Assembly: GCA_009829735.1 (NCBI GenBank)
Contig: CM020620.1
Coordinates: 496,001 to 560,000 of the forward strand
Reading direction: 5' to 3'
DNA: 64,000 nucleotides
Source: Pyropia yezoensis
Lineage: Eukaryota; Rhodophyta; Bangiophyceae; Bangiales; Bangiaceae
Shown here: positions 43,492-53,025 of the stretch, piece after piece
Layout of the letters: the number at the start of each line of letters is the position of its first letter
Numbering within the stretch: position 1 is the stretch's first letter
Made by a program: the position numbers and the translations under genes
Notes under the pieces: model-generated
Told to the model about the DNA's origin: nothing
The model's database searches: none
The model's input: only the letters and a program-made list of their open reading frames with translations

Positions 43492-44334
43492 ATGGCGCCC
43501 CGCGTGGGGGACCGGCTGCCCCTCCACATGAGCTTGATGCGGCTGGAGAATGGAGCGCCGGTGGTACGTGCTGCGTCGTGTCGCCCCTCACCCGAGCCCC
43601 CGCGAGCGGCGGTTGTGTGGGTGGCTGGTCGTGGGCGTCTCCCTCTCTTTGTCGTGCTGCACGTCTTGCACGCCGCCTTTCTTATTCTTTTTTGGCACGG
43701 TGAGCACCCCTTCTCTGTGTTGGATGCGCCTCTTCTTGGTGCTTTTGGCAGACCTTGCTCACACCCATGCCGCCAAGCGACGGACGCGTGCTTGCTTGGT
43801 TTCGCCCCTGTTGGCACCACCTGTGATCCCAACGGCGCGCCTCGGTTCTCGCCCTCCCGCGCCTTTGCCCGCTCTCCTCCGCCTTTCCCCGCTCCTCCCC
43901 GCCTTCCCCCCCCGCAGGAGGTGCCGCTCACCCCCCTATTTGCCGACAAGACCGTCGTCCTCTTCACCATCCCGGGCGCCTTTACCAGCCTGTGCCGCAC
44001 CTCTCATTTCCCGTCCTTTGCTGGCGCCAACGGGGAGGCCCTCCGTGCGGCGGGCGTCGACTCCATCATCTGCATTGGCGTCAACGACCCGTTTGTCATG
44101 GACGCGTTCAACACCACCATGGGCACCCGCGACTCCATTGACGTTCTCGCCGACGGGGACGGCAGCTGGGTGCGGGCGGCGGGGATGGCAGTGAACCTGG
44201 GCAAGTTTGGGGGCACCCGCGCGCGGAGGGGCAGCTTTGTCGTGGTGGATGGGGTCGTGCGCAAGGCGTTTTTGGAGGACGGGCCCGCGTATTCGGGGGT
44301 GTCGGGGGGGAAGCATATGCTTGCCAACTGGTAG
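43492..44334 (+). CDS. Type II peroxiredoxin (PRXII-like)
   Basis: Thiol peroxidase that reduces H2O2 and alkyl hydroperoxides. Exons 43492-43563 and 43918-44334, with a 354-base intron (GTACGT ... CCGCAG), both phase 0, give 162 residues, the usual length for the family. The peroxidatic motif is IPGAFTSLC with Cys50, and the resolving cysteine is in IICIGVNDPFVMDAF at Cys76; the 50/76 spacing matches plant PRXII enzymes. SVSGGKHMLANW-like text closes the protein, read as GVSGGKHMLANW. No transit peptide is evident (MAPRVGDRLPLHMSLMRLEN), so a cytosolic location is the simplest reading. It converges with the amidohydrolase gene, whose 3' end is about 200 bases away. Confidence 0.93.
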   Translation: MAPRVGDRLPLHMSLMRLENGAPVVRAASCRPSPEPPRAAVVWVAGRGRLPLFVVLHVLHAAFLILFWHGEHPFSVLDAPLLGAFGRPCSHPCRQATDACLLGFAPVGTTCDPNGAPRFSPSRAFARSPPPFPAPPRLPPPQEVPLTPLFADKTVVLFTIPGAFTSLCRTSHFPSFAGANGEALRAAGVDSIICIGVNDPFVMDAFNTTMGTRDSIDVLADGDGSWVRAAGMAVNLGKFGGTRARRGSFVVVDGVVRKAFLEDGPAYSGVSGGKHMLANW

Positions 44335-44531
44335 ACGCAAGGTTGGGGGATGTGGAGGGCGGGGTCGTGTAGGATGGCGTGTACCGTTTGGAGGGGATGA
44401 GCAGACGCCATTGCCCATGGGATCTTCAGAGGGGGTGAAGCGGAAATGAGCCCCGGCACGCGGGTGCGGCTTGGGAGGAAACCCGTCAGGCGTGGCCGTC
44501 CTCTACAATCCCGCACCCCCCCGATTCTTCT

Positions 44532-45536
44532 TTACAGCCCATACACCGCAGCGGCGGTCCCGCCCAGGATGAGCGCCCGGTCCGCGTCGCTTACCCCCCC
44601 CAGCACCACATCTGCGGCGGCCCAGGCGGCGGCGTACCCCCCCGCCTCCTCCACGTACGGCCAGTCACTCCCCCACATGAGGCGGTCCGCGCCAAAGACG
44701 CCCACCGCCTGGGCCGCCCACCCCGCCAGGTCCCCGTACGGGGCGGCCACGTTGGACACCCGGAAGGGCGCCGACAGCTTGAGGCCAAGCCGCGGCGCCG
44801 CCGCGCCCAGCCGCAGCAGCGCCTCCCACGCGCCCTCCCCGCCCACCGGCCGGCAAAAGCCCCAGTGGTCCACCCACAGGCCCACCGACGGGTGGCCCGC
44901 GGCGAGCGCCGCCAGGCCGTCCCCGTCGGGGGGGCGACAAAAGACGTTTACCGGCACGCCCAGGCTGCCCGCCGTCGCCACCACCGCCGCCGCGGTGGGC
45001 CCGCCCAGCGTCTCCCCCGCCGGCAGCAGCGCCGGGTTGAGCCGCACCCCAACCAGCGCAGGGCCCCCCCCCGCGGCGCCCGTCACGGCCGCGCGCACGG
45101 CCGCCGCCGCGGCGGCGGGACCCCCCGGGGTGGCGGCCAGCGCCACGCCCGCGAGCGCCACGCCCGGCGGGGGCGACGCGACCGCCGCGGTCACAGCGGT
45201 GTGGTCAAAGCCATAGTTGATGGGCTGGATGATGACCGCGCCAGAGACACCGCCCGTGGGGAGGACCGCCGCCAGGTCCGCAGGCGTGCCCGCAGGGGAG
45301 GTGGGGGGGGGGGGGCGGTCGGGGGCGGGCGGAAAGTCGGTCGAAGAGGGGGGGTGCCAGATATGGACGTGCGCGTCGATGCGGCGGGGGGGGGGGGGGG
45401 GCGGGGGGCCGTCCAGGGGGGGAGGCGACGAGGACAAGGGAACCAGCAGAGGAGCAGGGGGCGGCGATGGGGCAAGCAGGAGCACCTCAACGGGACACCT
45501 TGGCGAGCGAAACGGCTTGTACGTGCAGGCAGGCAC
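44532..45536 (-). CDS. Amidohydrolase-2 family metal-dependent hydrolase
   Basis: TIM-barrel amidohydrolase (Amidohydro_2, related to decarboxylase and lactonase-like enzymes). The metal-binding HxH is in RIDAHVHIWHP. WVDHWGFCRP holds a further likely ligand His, LMWGSDWPYVEEAGG carries the catalytic Asp, and ILGGTAAAVYGL is the usual C-terminus. The full domain is present on one uninterrupted frame. The true start is unclear: the frame has no ATG before the HxH motif, only GTG at 45536, and a long C-run (plus-strand G at about 45388-45402) lies just upstream of RIDAHVH. A first exon or a homopolymer frame change is likely. Substrate is unknown; the family covers many. The divergent neighbour is TspO. 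Confidence 0.82.
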   Translation of the reverse strand: MPACTYKPFRSPRCPVEVLLLAPSPPPAPLLVPLSSSPPPLDGPPPPPPPRRIDAHVHIWHPPSSTDFPPAPDRPPPPTSPAGTPADLAAVLPTGGVSGAVIIQPINYGFDHTAVTAAVASPPPGVALAGVALAATPGGPAAAAAAVRAAVTGAAGGGPALVGVRLNPALLPAGETLGGPTAAAVVATAGSLGVPVNVFCRPPDGDGLAALAAGHPSVGLWVDHWGFCRPVGGEGAWEALLRLGAAAPRLGLKLSAPFRVSNVAAPYGDLAGWAAQAVGVFGADRLMWGSDWPYVEEAGGYAAAWAAADVVLGGVSDADRALILGGTAAAVYGL

Positions 45537-45886
45537 AGCGAGTGCGAAGAGGGGAGGTCAGGGAGGCGGAAGGGGAGAAGGGATGCGGATCAACTGCACG
45601 CATCTTGACTGCTGGCCTCGACATGAAGTAAGTAGGAAGTTCGCCATCAAGTACTAGAGGATCAGTTGTTCGCCGTCCATGTTTTGCACGTTGGTCTCTT
45701 TGCAAGGCAGCTTGCGTGACGCGGTGACTGTCGTAAGACGAACTGCCGCCCACCCTCTCTCCACCCTGTCCCACTGCCACCCTAAACCTCCTCCGACACC
45801 AGCAGATGCTAGCACCTCCCTTCGTTCTAGACGTGTCTCACCTTTCCACCCGCTGCCCCTCTTCCCCCCCCCCCCTTCCCACCGCC

Positions 45887-46441
45887 ATGGCGCTCCCGCT
45901 GGTGGCGGCCGTTGGCCTGCCGCTGGTCCTCGGCTTTGCGGGCTCTCTCGTCTCCGCACCCGGCATCCGGACATGGTACCCGACGCTGCGCAAGCCTTCC
46001 TGGAACCCCCCCGCCGCTGTCTTTGGCCCCGTCTGGTCGGTGCTCTACACTGCCATGGGCGTTGCGTCTTGGCGCGTCTGGCGCGTCGTCGGCCTCTCCC
46101 CCAGCGCGCTGTGGATCACCTATGGGGTGCAGCTGGCACTCAACGCGGCGTGGAATCCGCTGATGTTTGCGGGCCAGAAAATCGACATTGCCATGGCCGA
46201 CATTGTGGCGCTGCTCATTGGCGCCACCGCCTCGGCGGTCCAGTTCCGACGGGTGGACCCGCTCGCCGGCCGTCTGATGGTGCCGTACGTGGCGTGGGTG
46301 GGTTTTGCCACCGCCCTGACCGCCGCGCTGTGGCGGCTCAACCCGACGGAGGTGGCGTGGAAGCGCAAGCCCGCGCCGGCCGCGGGAGGAGCGGGGGCGG
46401 GGGGCGAAGGCGCCCCACTGGTAGGCGCAGGGGAGTCGTAA
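45887..46441 (+). CDS. TspO/MBR family translocator protein
   Basis: Five-helix membrane protein that binds porphyrins and other hydrophobic ligands; plant and algal members respond to stress. ATG at 45887 gives 184 residues. Helix 1 (LVAAVGLPLVLGFAGSLVSA) leads into the signature TWYPTLRKPSWNPPAAVFGP, then VWSVLYTAMGVASWRVWRV, QLALNAAWNPLMFAGQK, a helix around DIVALLIGATASAVQF and a last helix (YVAWVGFATALTAALWRLN). These match the W-x-L-x-KPxWxPP and ALNxxWxPLFF-like motifs of the family. The tail after residue 160 is Ala/Gly-rich and not conserved. A long 5' alternative in frame (from 45806) adds non-conserved residues, so the later ATG is preferred. Confidence 0.93.
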   Translation: MALPLVAAVGLPLVLGFAGSLVSAPGIRTWYPTLRKPSWNPPAAVFGPVWSVLYTAMGVASWRVWRVVGLSPSALWITYGVQLALNAAWNPLMFAGQKIDIAMADIVALLIGATASAVQFRRVDPLAGRLMVPYVAWVGFATALTAALWRLNPTEVAWKRKPAPAAGGAGAGGEGAPLVGAGES

Positions 46442-46983
46442 GTTGGGTTCAACGCCGCGTGAGGAGACGGGAAGATGGGGTAATATTGGGTGGGGGGGGT
46501 GACGCTGTGGAAGACCACAGTCAAGGCGCGGAACGGACACAAGGTGAGACAATCAACGCCGCCAACTATTTTTTTTGAGTGCCCGAGACAGCAGACAGAG
46601 AACAGAGTGTATGTACACACGGTGTCCGCCCTTGAGGGTCCCATGGGGACAACACTGTCCATAATGTACTGTACTCTCCATGCACGCGTCCTCCACCTGA
46701 GGAAGAAAACAACCAAGAGTACATATTCTTGCCGTTCGCATCGTCTGCAATTACATACCTCTTGATCCGATTCGAGAGGACTGTCACCGCGACGGCCACC
46801 GCGACGGCAAGTGCTTGATCCCCTTCTTCCCGCCCCTCGCCTTCTCGCTCCCCCCACTGCCTCTCCCCCTGAATCCCCCCACTGCATCTACCCCCTGCCT
46901 CCCCCCACCCCTACCCTCCTACTCCCATTCCTCCCCTTCCCCCTTTCCCCACCTCCGCTGCCCGGCCGTCTCAACCCGTGGCC
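46442..46983. other. Intergenic region upstream of Bud32 gene
   Basis: Lower GC than average between 46560 and 46770. TACTGTAC at 46667-46674, then pyrimidine-rich sequence to the ATG. No gene seen. Confidence 0.55.
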
Positions 46984-48195
46984 ATGGCCAATGGCGGCCA
47001 CCCGCCCGCCGCCGCGGTGGCCACCGTTCCTCCCACCCCTCCCCCAGCAGCGACTCCCCCCCCGTGTACCCCACGGTCCCCATCCAAGCCGGAAAGGGCC
47101 CCCTCCCCCCCCCCACGCCAGTCTGCTACACCCCCCGCCACCCTCCCTGGCGCCCCTTCTGCCGTTGTCGTCGCCGCCACCTCTCCACGCCTCTCCCCTC
47201 CGGCCCCCGCCGCCGCTGTTGCCGCCGCCCCCTCCGCCGCCGCCGCCCCCTCCGCCGCCGCCGCCGCCGCTGTTGCCGCCGCGCCCGCCCCCGCCGACGC
47301 TCCTTCTTCCGCCTGCTGGGCCGAGGGGGACCCGTGGGCGGCTGCCCCGCTCCTTGCCCGCGGCGCCGAGGCGACGGTCCACGCCATCACCTACGTCGGC
47401 CGGCCGGCCGTGTTCAAGGCGCGGACGCCCAAGGCGTACCGCCACCCGGTGCTGGACGCGGCGCTCACCACCCGCCGGGCGGCCGCCGAGGTGCGCTGCC
47501 TGGTTCGCGCCCGCCGCGCCGGCGTCGCCGTCCCAGCCGTCTACCACGTGCGGTCGGGGGGGGTGGTGATGGAGCGGGTGGAGGGGGTGTCCCTGCGGAC
47601 CTTTCTGCGCTCCCTGGACGGCGGAGGGGGGAGGGGGGGCACCGTTGCCTCTGACGACGACGACCCTGCAGCTGCTGCTGCCGCCGCCGCCGCCGCCGCC
47701 GCTGCCGCTGCCGCCGCCGCCGCTGCCGCTGCTGCCGTGGGCGCCGCGCTGGGCGAGGCGGTCACCCGCCTCCACCGGGCGGGGGTGGTGCACGGGGACC
47801 TCACCCCTGCGAATGTGATGGTGGTGACTGCCGCTGCGCCTGGTGCATCCCCCCCTGCCCCCCCTGCCCACCCCAGTGGCGCTGCAGATGGCGCTGCAGG
47901 TGCGGCAGGGGACCCCCCTCCCCACCCTCCCACCAGCGCCGGCGCCCCCCCCCGGCCGCGGGTGGTGCTCATTGACTTTGGGCTGGCCACCTCCAGCGCC
48001 CTTGATGAGGACAAGGCGGTGGACCTGTACGTGCTGGAGCGGGCGGTCGGGAGCGGCCACCCGCCCGCGACGGCGGCAGCGGTGAATGGCGCCCTGCTGG
48101 CCGCGTACAAGCGGGGGGGGGGGGCGGCGGGGGGGGTGCTCGCACGCTTGGCAGAGGTGCGCCTGCGGGGACGGAAGCGCGTCATGGTTGGCTGA
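46984..48195 (+). CDS. BUD32: Bud32/TP53RK-like KEOPS kinase
   Basis: Atypical small kinase/ATPase of the KEOPS complex, needed for t6A modification of ANN-decoding tRNAs. ATG at 46984 gives 403 residues. The first 110 residues are Pro/Ala-rich and not part of the family. The domain starts at ARGAEATVHAITYVGRPAVF with the conserved KARTPKAYRHP (ATP-binding Lys and the Bud32-specific K-x-YRHPxLD). VVMERVEGVSLRTFL is the hinge. LHRAGVVHGDLTPANVMV is the catalytic loop with HGDLTxxN, VVLIDFGLATSSALDEDKAVDL is the DFG and Bud32-specific DKAVDLYVLERA, and RLRGRKRVMVG is the conserved basic C-terminus. Two low-complexity inserts (a poly-Ala run at about 47660-47740 and a Pro/Ala loop between HGDLT and DFG) lengthen it against the usual 230-260 residues. 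No intron is needed. Confidence 0.93.
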   Translation: MANGGHPPAAAVATVPPTPPPAATPPPCTPRSPSKPERAPSPPPRQSATPPATLPGAPSAVVVAATSPRLSPPAPAAAVAAAPSAAAAPSAAAAAAVAAAPAPADAPSSACWAEGDPWAAAPLLARGAEATVHAITYVGRPAVFKARTPKAYRHPVLDAALTTRRAAAEVRCLVRARRAGVAVPAVYHVRSGGVVMERVEGVSLRTFLRSLDGGGGRGGTVASDDDDPAAAAAAAAAAAAAAAAAAAAAAAVGAALGEAVTRLHRAGVVHGDLTPANVMVVTAAAPGASPPAPPAHPSGAADGAAGAAGDPPPHPPTSAGAPPRPRVVLIDFGLATSSALDEDKAVDLYVLERAVGSGHPPATAAAVNGALLAAYKRGGGAAGGVLARLAEVRLRGRKRVMVG

Positions 48196-48820
48196 GTGGG
48201 GCGGGGGGGCGGTGGGGGGTGTGTGTGGACGGGAGGGTTTTCAGGAGCATGGCAGGATGGCCGAGGGGTGTGGGGGAGGGGTGGCGTCAGACTTGCGAAA
48301 GGCACGGGAGGAGGGGGGGGGACTCAACCGAGTGACGAGGCGGGAGCCTGCGAAATGGGCGGGGGCGCCCGACCGCCGCGTGTCTCTTGCTCTATTTTTC
48401 GTAGTTGCGTTGCCTCAGCGGTGCTGCGCGCTGGTTCCCCTCCACGGCCTGTCGGGGGTGTTGGCCGACCGCGCCCAGTGCCGCTGCAACAGCGTGTGAA
48501 GGGGGGGGGGGCACGGTGCACCCCCATCCGACCGCTCTTTGCCAAGTCAGGGCCTATCGCTTGACCAGTTTCCGCCGACACCCCCTCCTCGCGCGGGCTG
48601 CGGTGCTGAAGAAGCCAGCGTGGCCTGCCTGGGAATGAGTCGTGAAAGGTGGCCCCCCCCCCCCCCCGTGTTCCCCGCGAGTGACTGGCTGCGTACAGTA
48701 CACGCAGCGCCACCCCTACGACTTCTGCGTCGCCTTCTTCCTCCGCCCCTTCCCCGCACACCCGCTCCCGGTCGCAACGGCGGTGGCAGCGGGACGGGTC
48801 TGTACCCTGCGCCGCGCCCC
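48196..48820. other. Intergenic region upstream of DEG protease gene
   Basis: G-rich at first, then a run of about 15 C near 48653-48667. GTACAGTA (reverse of TACTGTAC) at 48693-48700, 120 bases before the ATG. No gene seen. Confidence 0.55.
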
Positions 48821-51059
48821 ATGGATGCGGACGGCGTGTATGAGGGCCCCCCCTCCCCCGGGGGCCAACCCGGAAGCGAGGAAAATGGGGTTGACAACCA
48901 CGCCGCGGGTGGCTACCTCCTGGACGGCTTGGACGGGGACGGGGAGCTGGCTGCCGCGTCTGTGCTCCGGCCCGAAATCCTCGACTCGGTCGTAAAGGTG
49001 TATGCGACGCACTGCGAACCCAACTTCAGCTTGCCTTGGCAGCGGCGGCGGCAGGTGCAGTCCACGTCGTCGGGTTTTATCATCTCGACGCCCAAGGGGC
49101 GGCGGCTCCTCACCAACGCCCACTCGGTCGAGCATTACACGGTGGTGCAGGTGAAGAAGCGGGGGAGTGACGTCAAGTACCAATGCACTGTGCTGGCCAT
49201 CGCCCACGAGTGCGATCTCGCCCTCATGACGGTGGAGGACGAGGCGTTTTGGGCCGACACCCAACCCCTGCTGCCAGGCGGTCTGCCGATGCTACAGGAT
49301 GCGATCGTTGTTATAGGGTAGGTTGCTGTCGCTGGTCGAGTGCCAGTGGTGGTGGGGGGTGGATTGCAGAGGGGGCGGAGGGGAGGCTACAGAGTGAGCG
49401 CGTGCTCTTCGTCTGGCGTGGAAATGGGGCAGTGTTGTGCTTGGTGGTGTCGCTTTTTGTTTGACTCTTGTGGCGTGGGCGAGTACTGACCCGCGCGACT
49501 GCTGATTCTTCTATCCCTTTTTTTTTATCTGTTCCCTGCGCTCTTTCTTTCCAACACGATAGCTACCCCATTGGTGGTGATACAGTGAGCGTGACTGCTG
49601 GCGTGGTGAGCAGGGTGGAAATGATGCCGTATAGCCATGGTCAAGCGGAGCTGCTGGGCGTGCAGGTGGACTCGGCCATCAACCCTGGTAACAGCGGCGG
49701 GCCGGCCTTTAACGACCAGCGGCAGGTGGTCGGGGTGGCGTTTCAGGGCCTGGCCCCCACCGAGGCCGAGGCTATTGGCTACATCATCCCCTGGGTTGTT
49801 GTGTCCCACTTTTTGGACGATGTGGAGCGCCATGGGCGGTACACAGGGTTCTGCTATGCCGGTTTTGAGTGGTCCAAGGTAAGCGTGGGGGGCGGCGTGT
49901 GTGTTGCTGTCGCTGGACGAGTGCCAGTGCGGGGGTGGTCGAGTACAGAGTGGGGGGGGGGCGAGGCTACGAAATGCGCTTGTGCTCTGTTGTCTGGCCT
50001 GGAAGTGGGGCAGTGTCGTGCTTGCACCGCGTTTCGTTTGTCGGTTTTTGACGTGGGCGAGTACTGACCCGCGTGACTGCTGCGTTTGCCTGCTTATTTC
50101 TGCCTTCTGTTTCCGACGCTCCATTGCCCCCGCGATAGCTGGAGAATAAGGACATGAGGCTGTCTCTGTCGCTGACCACCCCAGACCTGGGGGTGTTGGT
50201 CAAGCACGTGGAGAAGCCGACGCCCGCGGCGGAGAAGCTGTCCAAGGGTGATGTGGTGACGCACATCGACGGGGTGCCTATCTCCTCGGGCGGTACCGTT
50301 CCCTACCGCGCCGGGGCGCGCATCACCTTCACGTACCTGTGCACCCGCAAGTTTGTCGGCGACACTGTGACGCTCACCATTGTGCGGGCGGGCAAGGTGA
50401 CCGATATCACCTACCCCCTTGGGAACGTCACGGATCCTCTGTTGGTGCCAGTCCACGAGACCCGCCGCACGCCCGAGTATCTCGTCCTAGGAGGCTTGGT
50501 CTTTGTGGCCTTATCGGAGAAGTATCTCTCATCCGAGTACGGATCGCAGTGGGACGCCAAGGCTCCTGTCCGGCTGCTGGTACGCCTGATGCACACCCAC
50601 AAGAAGGAGGCTAGCGAGCAAGTGGTGCTGCTATCACAGGTGCTGAACGCGACGCTCAACCGCGGCTTTGAGCACCTGTCCAACTGCCAACTGTTTGCGG
50701 TCAACGGGACGCCTGTGCGAAACGTCTCGCACCTTGCGTCGCTAGTGGACGCGGCCACCACCGACTACCTGTCGTTTGAGCTTGACTATGATGAATGCGT
50801 GGTTGTCCACAGGGAGAAGGCGCTGGCAGCAACGCAGGACATCCTTGACACCCACTCCATCGCCGCGGCGCGGTCCATTGGGCCCCTGCCTGGGACCAAG
50901 GGGGGCGCAGCGGGGGGGGACAAGGCGGCGGCCCCTGTGGTCGACGCGGCTGCCAAGGGGACACCGGTGGCTGACGCGGCCACCGACGGGGCCCCAGCAG
51001 CTGCAAACGCTGCTGAGGCACCGGCAGAGCCGCCACCCGCGGCGACCACGTCCGAGTGA
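48821..51059 (+). CDS. DEG9-like DegP/HtrA serine protease with PDZ domains
   Basis: Trypsin-like serine protease for protein quality control. Exons 48821-49317, 49563-49878 and 50139-51059 with GT-AG introns and matching phases give 577 residues. Catalytic triad: His101 in [18 protein letters not shown], Asp132 in [13 protein letters not shown] and Ser210 in [17 protein letters not shown]. The stretches [35 protein letters not shown] and [16 protein letters not shown] follow the order typical of plant DEG9/DEG2-type enzymes, then a PDZ domain ([20 protein letters not shown]) and a second PDZ-like region ([30 protein letters not shown]). The Ala/Pro tail is variable. No clear transit peptide is seen, which suits the nuclear/nucleolar DEG9 group better than plastid DEG2. 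The two introns are homologous to one another. Confidence 0.93.
49318..49562 (+). repeat. DEG intron 1, homologous to intron 2
   Basis: 245-base GT-AG intron. It shares ordered blocks with intron 2: TTGCTGTCGCTGG, CGAGTGCCAGTG, GAGGCTAC, TGGGGCAGTGT, and GTGGGCGAGTACTGACCCGCG followed by GACTGCTG. The blocks sit at similar distances, which indicates duplication of an intron rather than chance. Confidence 0.85.
49879..50138 (+). repeat. DEG intron 2, homologous to intron 1
   Basis: 260-base GT-AG intron carrying the same blocks in the same order as intron 1, with an extra 20-odd bases near its 5' end. The acceptor ends CGCGATAG, similar to ACACGATAG in intron 1. Confidence 0.85.
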
Positions 51060-53025
51060 AGGAAAAGGAGGACGAACCGGGGGGTGGCTGCGTCGGGTGG
51101 GGCCACTTGGGAAGTGAGAAGAGGGGGTGTGGAGGGCGGGGGCGATGCATGGTGCGCGCCGGACGCAGTGTGCTGTTTGATCCTCCGTGAGCATCCATTT
51201 TGGGGGGGTCCGCGCGTCTTACAGCGTTGGTCACTAAAGGTTCACCCCACTGCACTCAGCTGCCGCCACTGTGCTCTTGCAGCCAACCTGGCGTGTCAGC
51301 GCACCGGATGCGCTCGCCACACACCCTTCCATGACGTGGCGGCGGCGCTCGCCGCCGCTGGGGCAGCGGGTGTGGCGGCGCCCGCCAGCACCGCACTCGC
51401 GGCTGCCCTCCTTCCTCACCGTCGTCCGGACGGCACCCTGGTCCGGGGCGGCTGGCCGCTGCGCTCGCCGCGCGGCGGGCGCGTGTGTCACTCTCCCCAC
51501 GCGGCGACGGCCATCGCGTCGGCGGCGGGAGTAGCGTTTGGCTGGGGGAGCGGCGGAACCCGCCGACGCTCACGCTGCCGCCGCCGCGGGTGGCACGCTG
51601 GGTGCCGCCACCTCCACCCCCTTTGCAGGCTGCAGGCACGTGCCGTGACGCGGCACCAGAGCCGATCAGACGCGCGGGTGGGGTCGTCAAGGGCGTACGG
51701 CAGTAGCGTACCACCACCGCCCATGGCAGCCGCCGTATGGGCCATCGACGGCCGCGGCGGGGGTGGCCATCGCGGGCGCCGCCGGCCGTGGCCTATGCCA
51801 TGGCAGTAGGGCGTCACGGGTGGCGGCACGGGTGGCGGCGCGCTGCCCGCCGCGACGGCGCGGCGCTGGCCCTCGGCCTGCCCGTCGGCACGACCCTGCG
51901 GGGTACCTCTGCGACTGCCACTCACCTGGCCGCCGCCTCTGACACGCTTTTGCCGCCATCGGATGGCAGTGGCGGGGTCTCGACGGCGGCAGCTGCAGCG
52001 GCGGCGGCGGCGTCTTCGTGTCGGCGGACCGTGCGGTCGGCGCCGCGATGACCACGTCGACGCAAGACATCCTGGAGCTCAGTGCCTGCTCATGGTCGAT
52101 GGGGTGCGGGGTGGCCAAGCTGGGCGAGTTGAGTGGCGCCACCGCCGCCGGTGGCGCCCCCGTGGGTCCGCGGACTACCCGTGAGGGTCTAAAGGAGGTG
52201 AGACAGATGTAGCGTGTCGGCCACGGCTATGCGCTTAGTAGGCAGGGGGGGGCGAGCGGGTGGGGACGACCCTCCGTCGGTGATGTTGTACCCGCCAGTG
52301 AGGGTGGCGGCTGCACGGGTGCTGGCGGGAAGCTCGCGGTGCGAAGGGGCTATGCTTCAGCCTGCCCTCCCCAGCGGCCTCTCCTCCTCCACGGCCAGCG
52401 GGGCCACCGGGGTTGGGACGCGGCTGGGCGTCTGCCTGCAGTGCACCGCTGCTGTAGCGATTGCGGTGGCGGCGGTGCTGTCCATGTAGGGCGACCCTGG
52501 CAGCCTAAGCGTGCCCCTACGTGCGCGGCATATGGGCTGCGACGCCGCCGCGCGGCCAAAGCGGGCTGTGGACGTAGGGGTTGCGTCAGGGGTGTCTGCG
52601 GCGGCGGCGCGGTGAAGATGGCAGGGTGCCGGCTACGCGACGACCATGACGCCTTCTTCGACGAAGCCCAAGAGACGTTATCGTTTAGCGAGCTTAAAAT
52701 TCATAAAGTAGCCTCCATAGTTGTCGTGAACGGCAGCTAACTCCATGAGTACTGCGAACACACTATCTCTTGTGTGTAATTTCTCAACTGCCACGTGTCC
52801 GACCGTCAGCTCAACTGGGGTGCGGGGAGATGCGGGCCCGGCGGTGCGTCCGCGTTGGACCGTTTCGAGCCCCAGTCAGTGACCTGGCTGTGCGGGCTGG
52901 CTCGCCACTGAGCACGCTCGCAGACCTGCTCCAGGGCTGGCCCCGCCCCGCCTCCCTTTGGCGCTCCCACCCCCCTCTGGCTGTGGAAACGACGCTGCCG
53001 TCACGGCAGTGAGGCGGTGGCGGTC
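51060..53025. other. Intergenic, no supported gene
   Basis: Several short plus-strand frames (51240-51560, 51820-52210) look mildly protein-like, for example HTPFHDVAAALAAAG and MTTSTQDILELSACSWSMG, but are in different frames, end quickly and match no family I know. They may be remnants of a decayed gene. Confidence 0.45.

Noticed and set aside
45536..45536. GTG as true start of the amidohydrolase
   Set aside because: A nuclear eukaryotic gene would need ATG; a missing exon or a homopolymer frame change is more likely.
51084..51809. Plus-strand ORF of 241 codons
   Set aside because: Only a short part looks protein-like, the remainder is Arg/Gly low complexity and no family fits.
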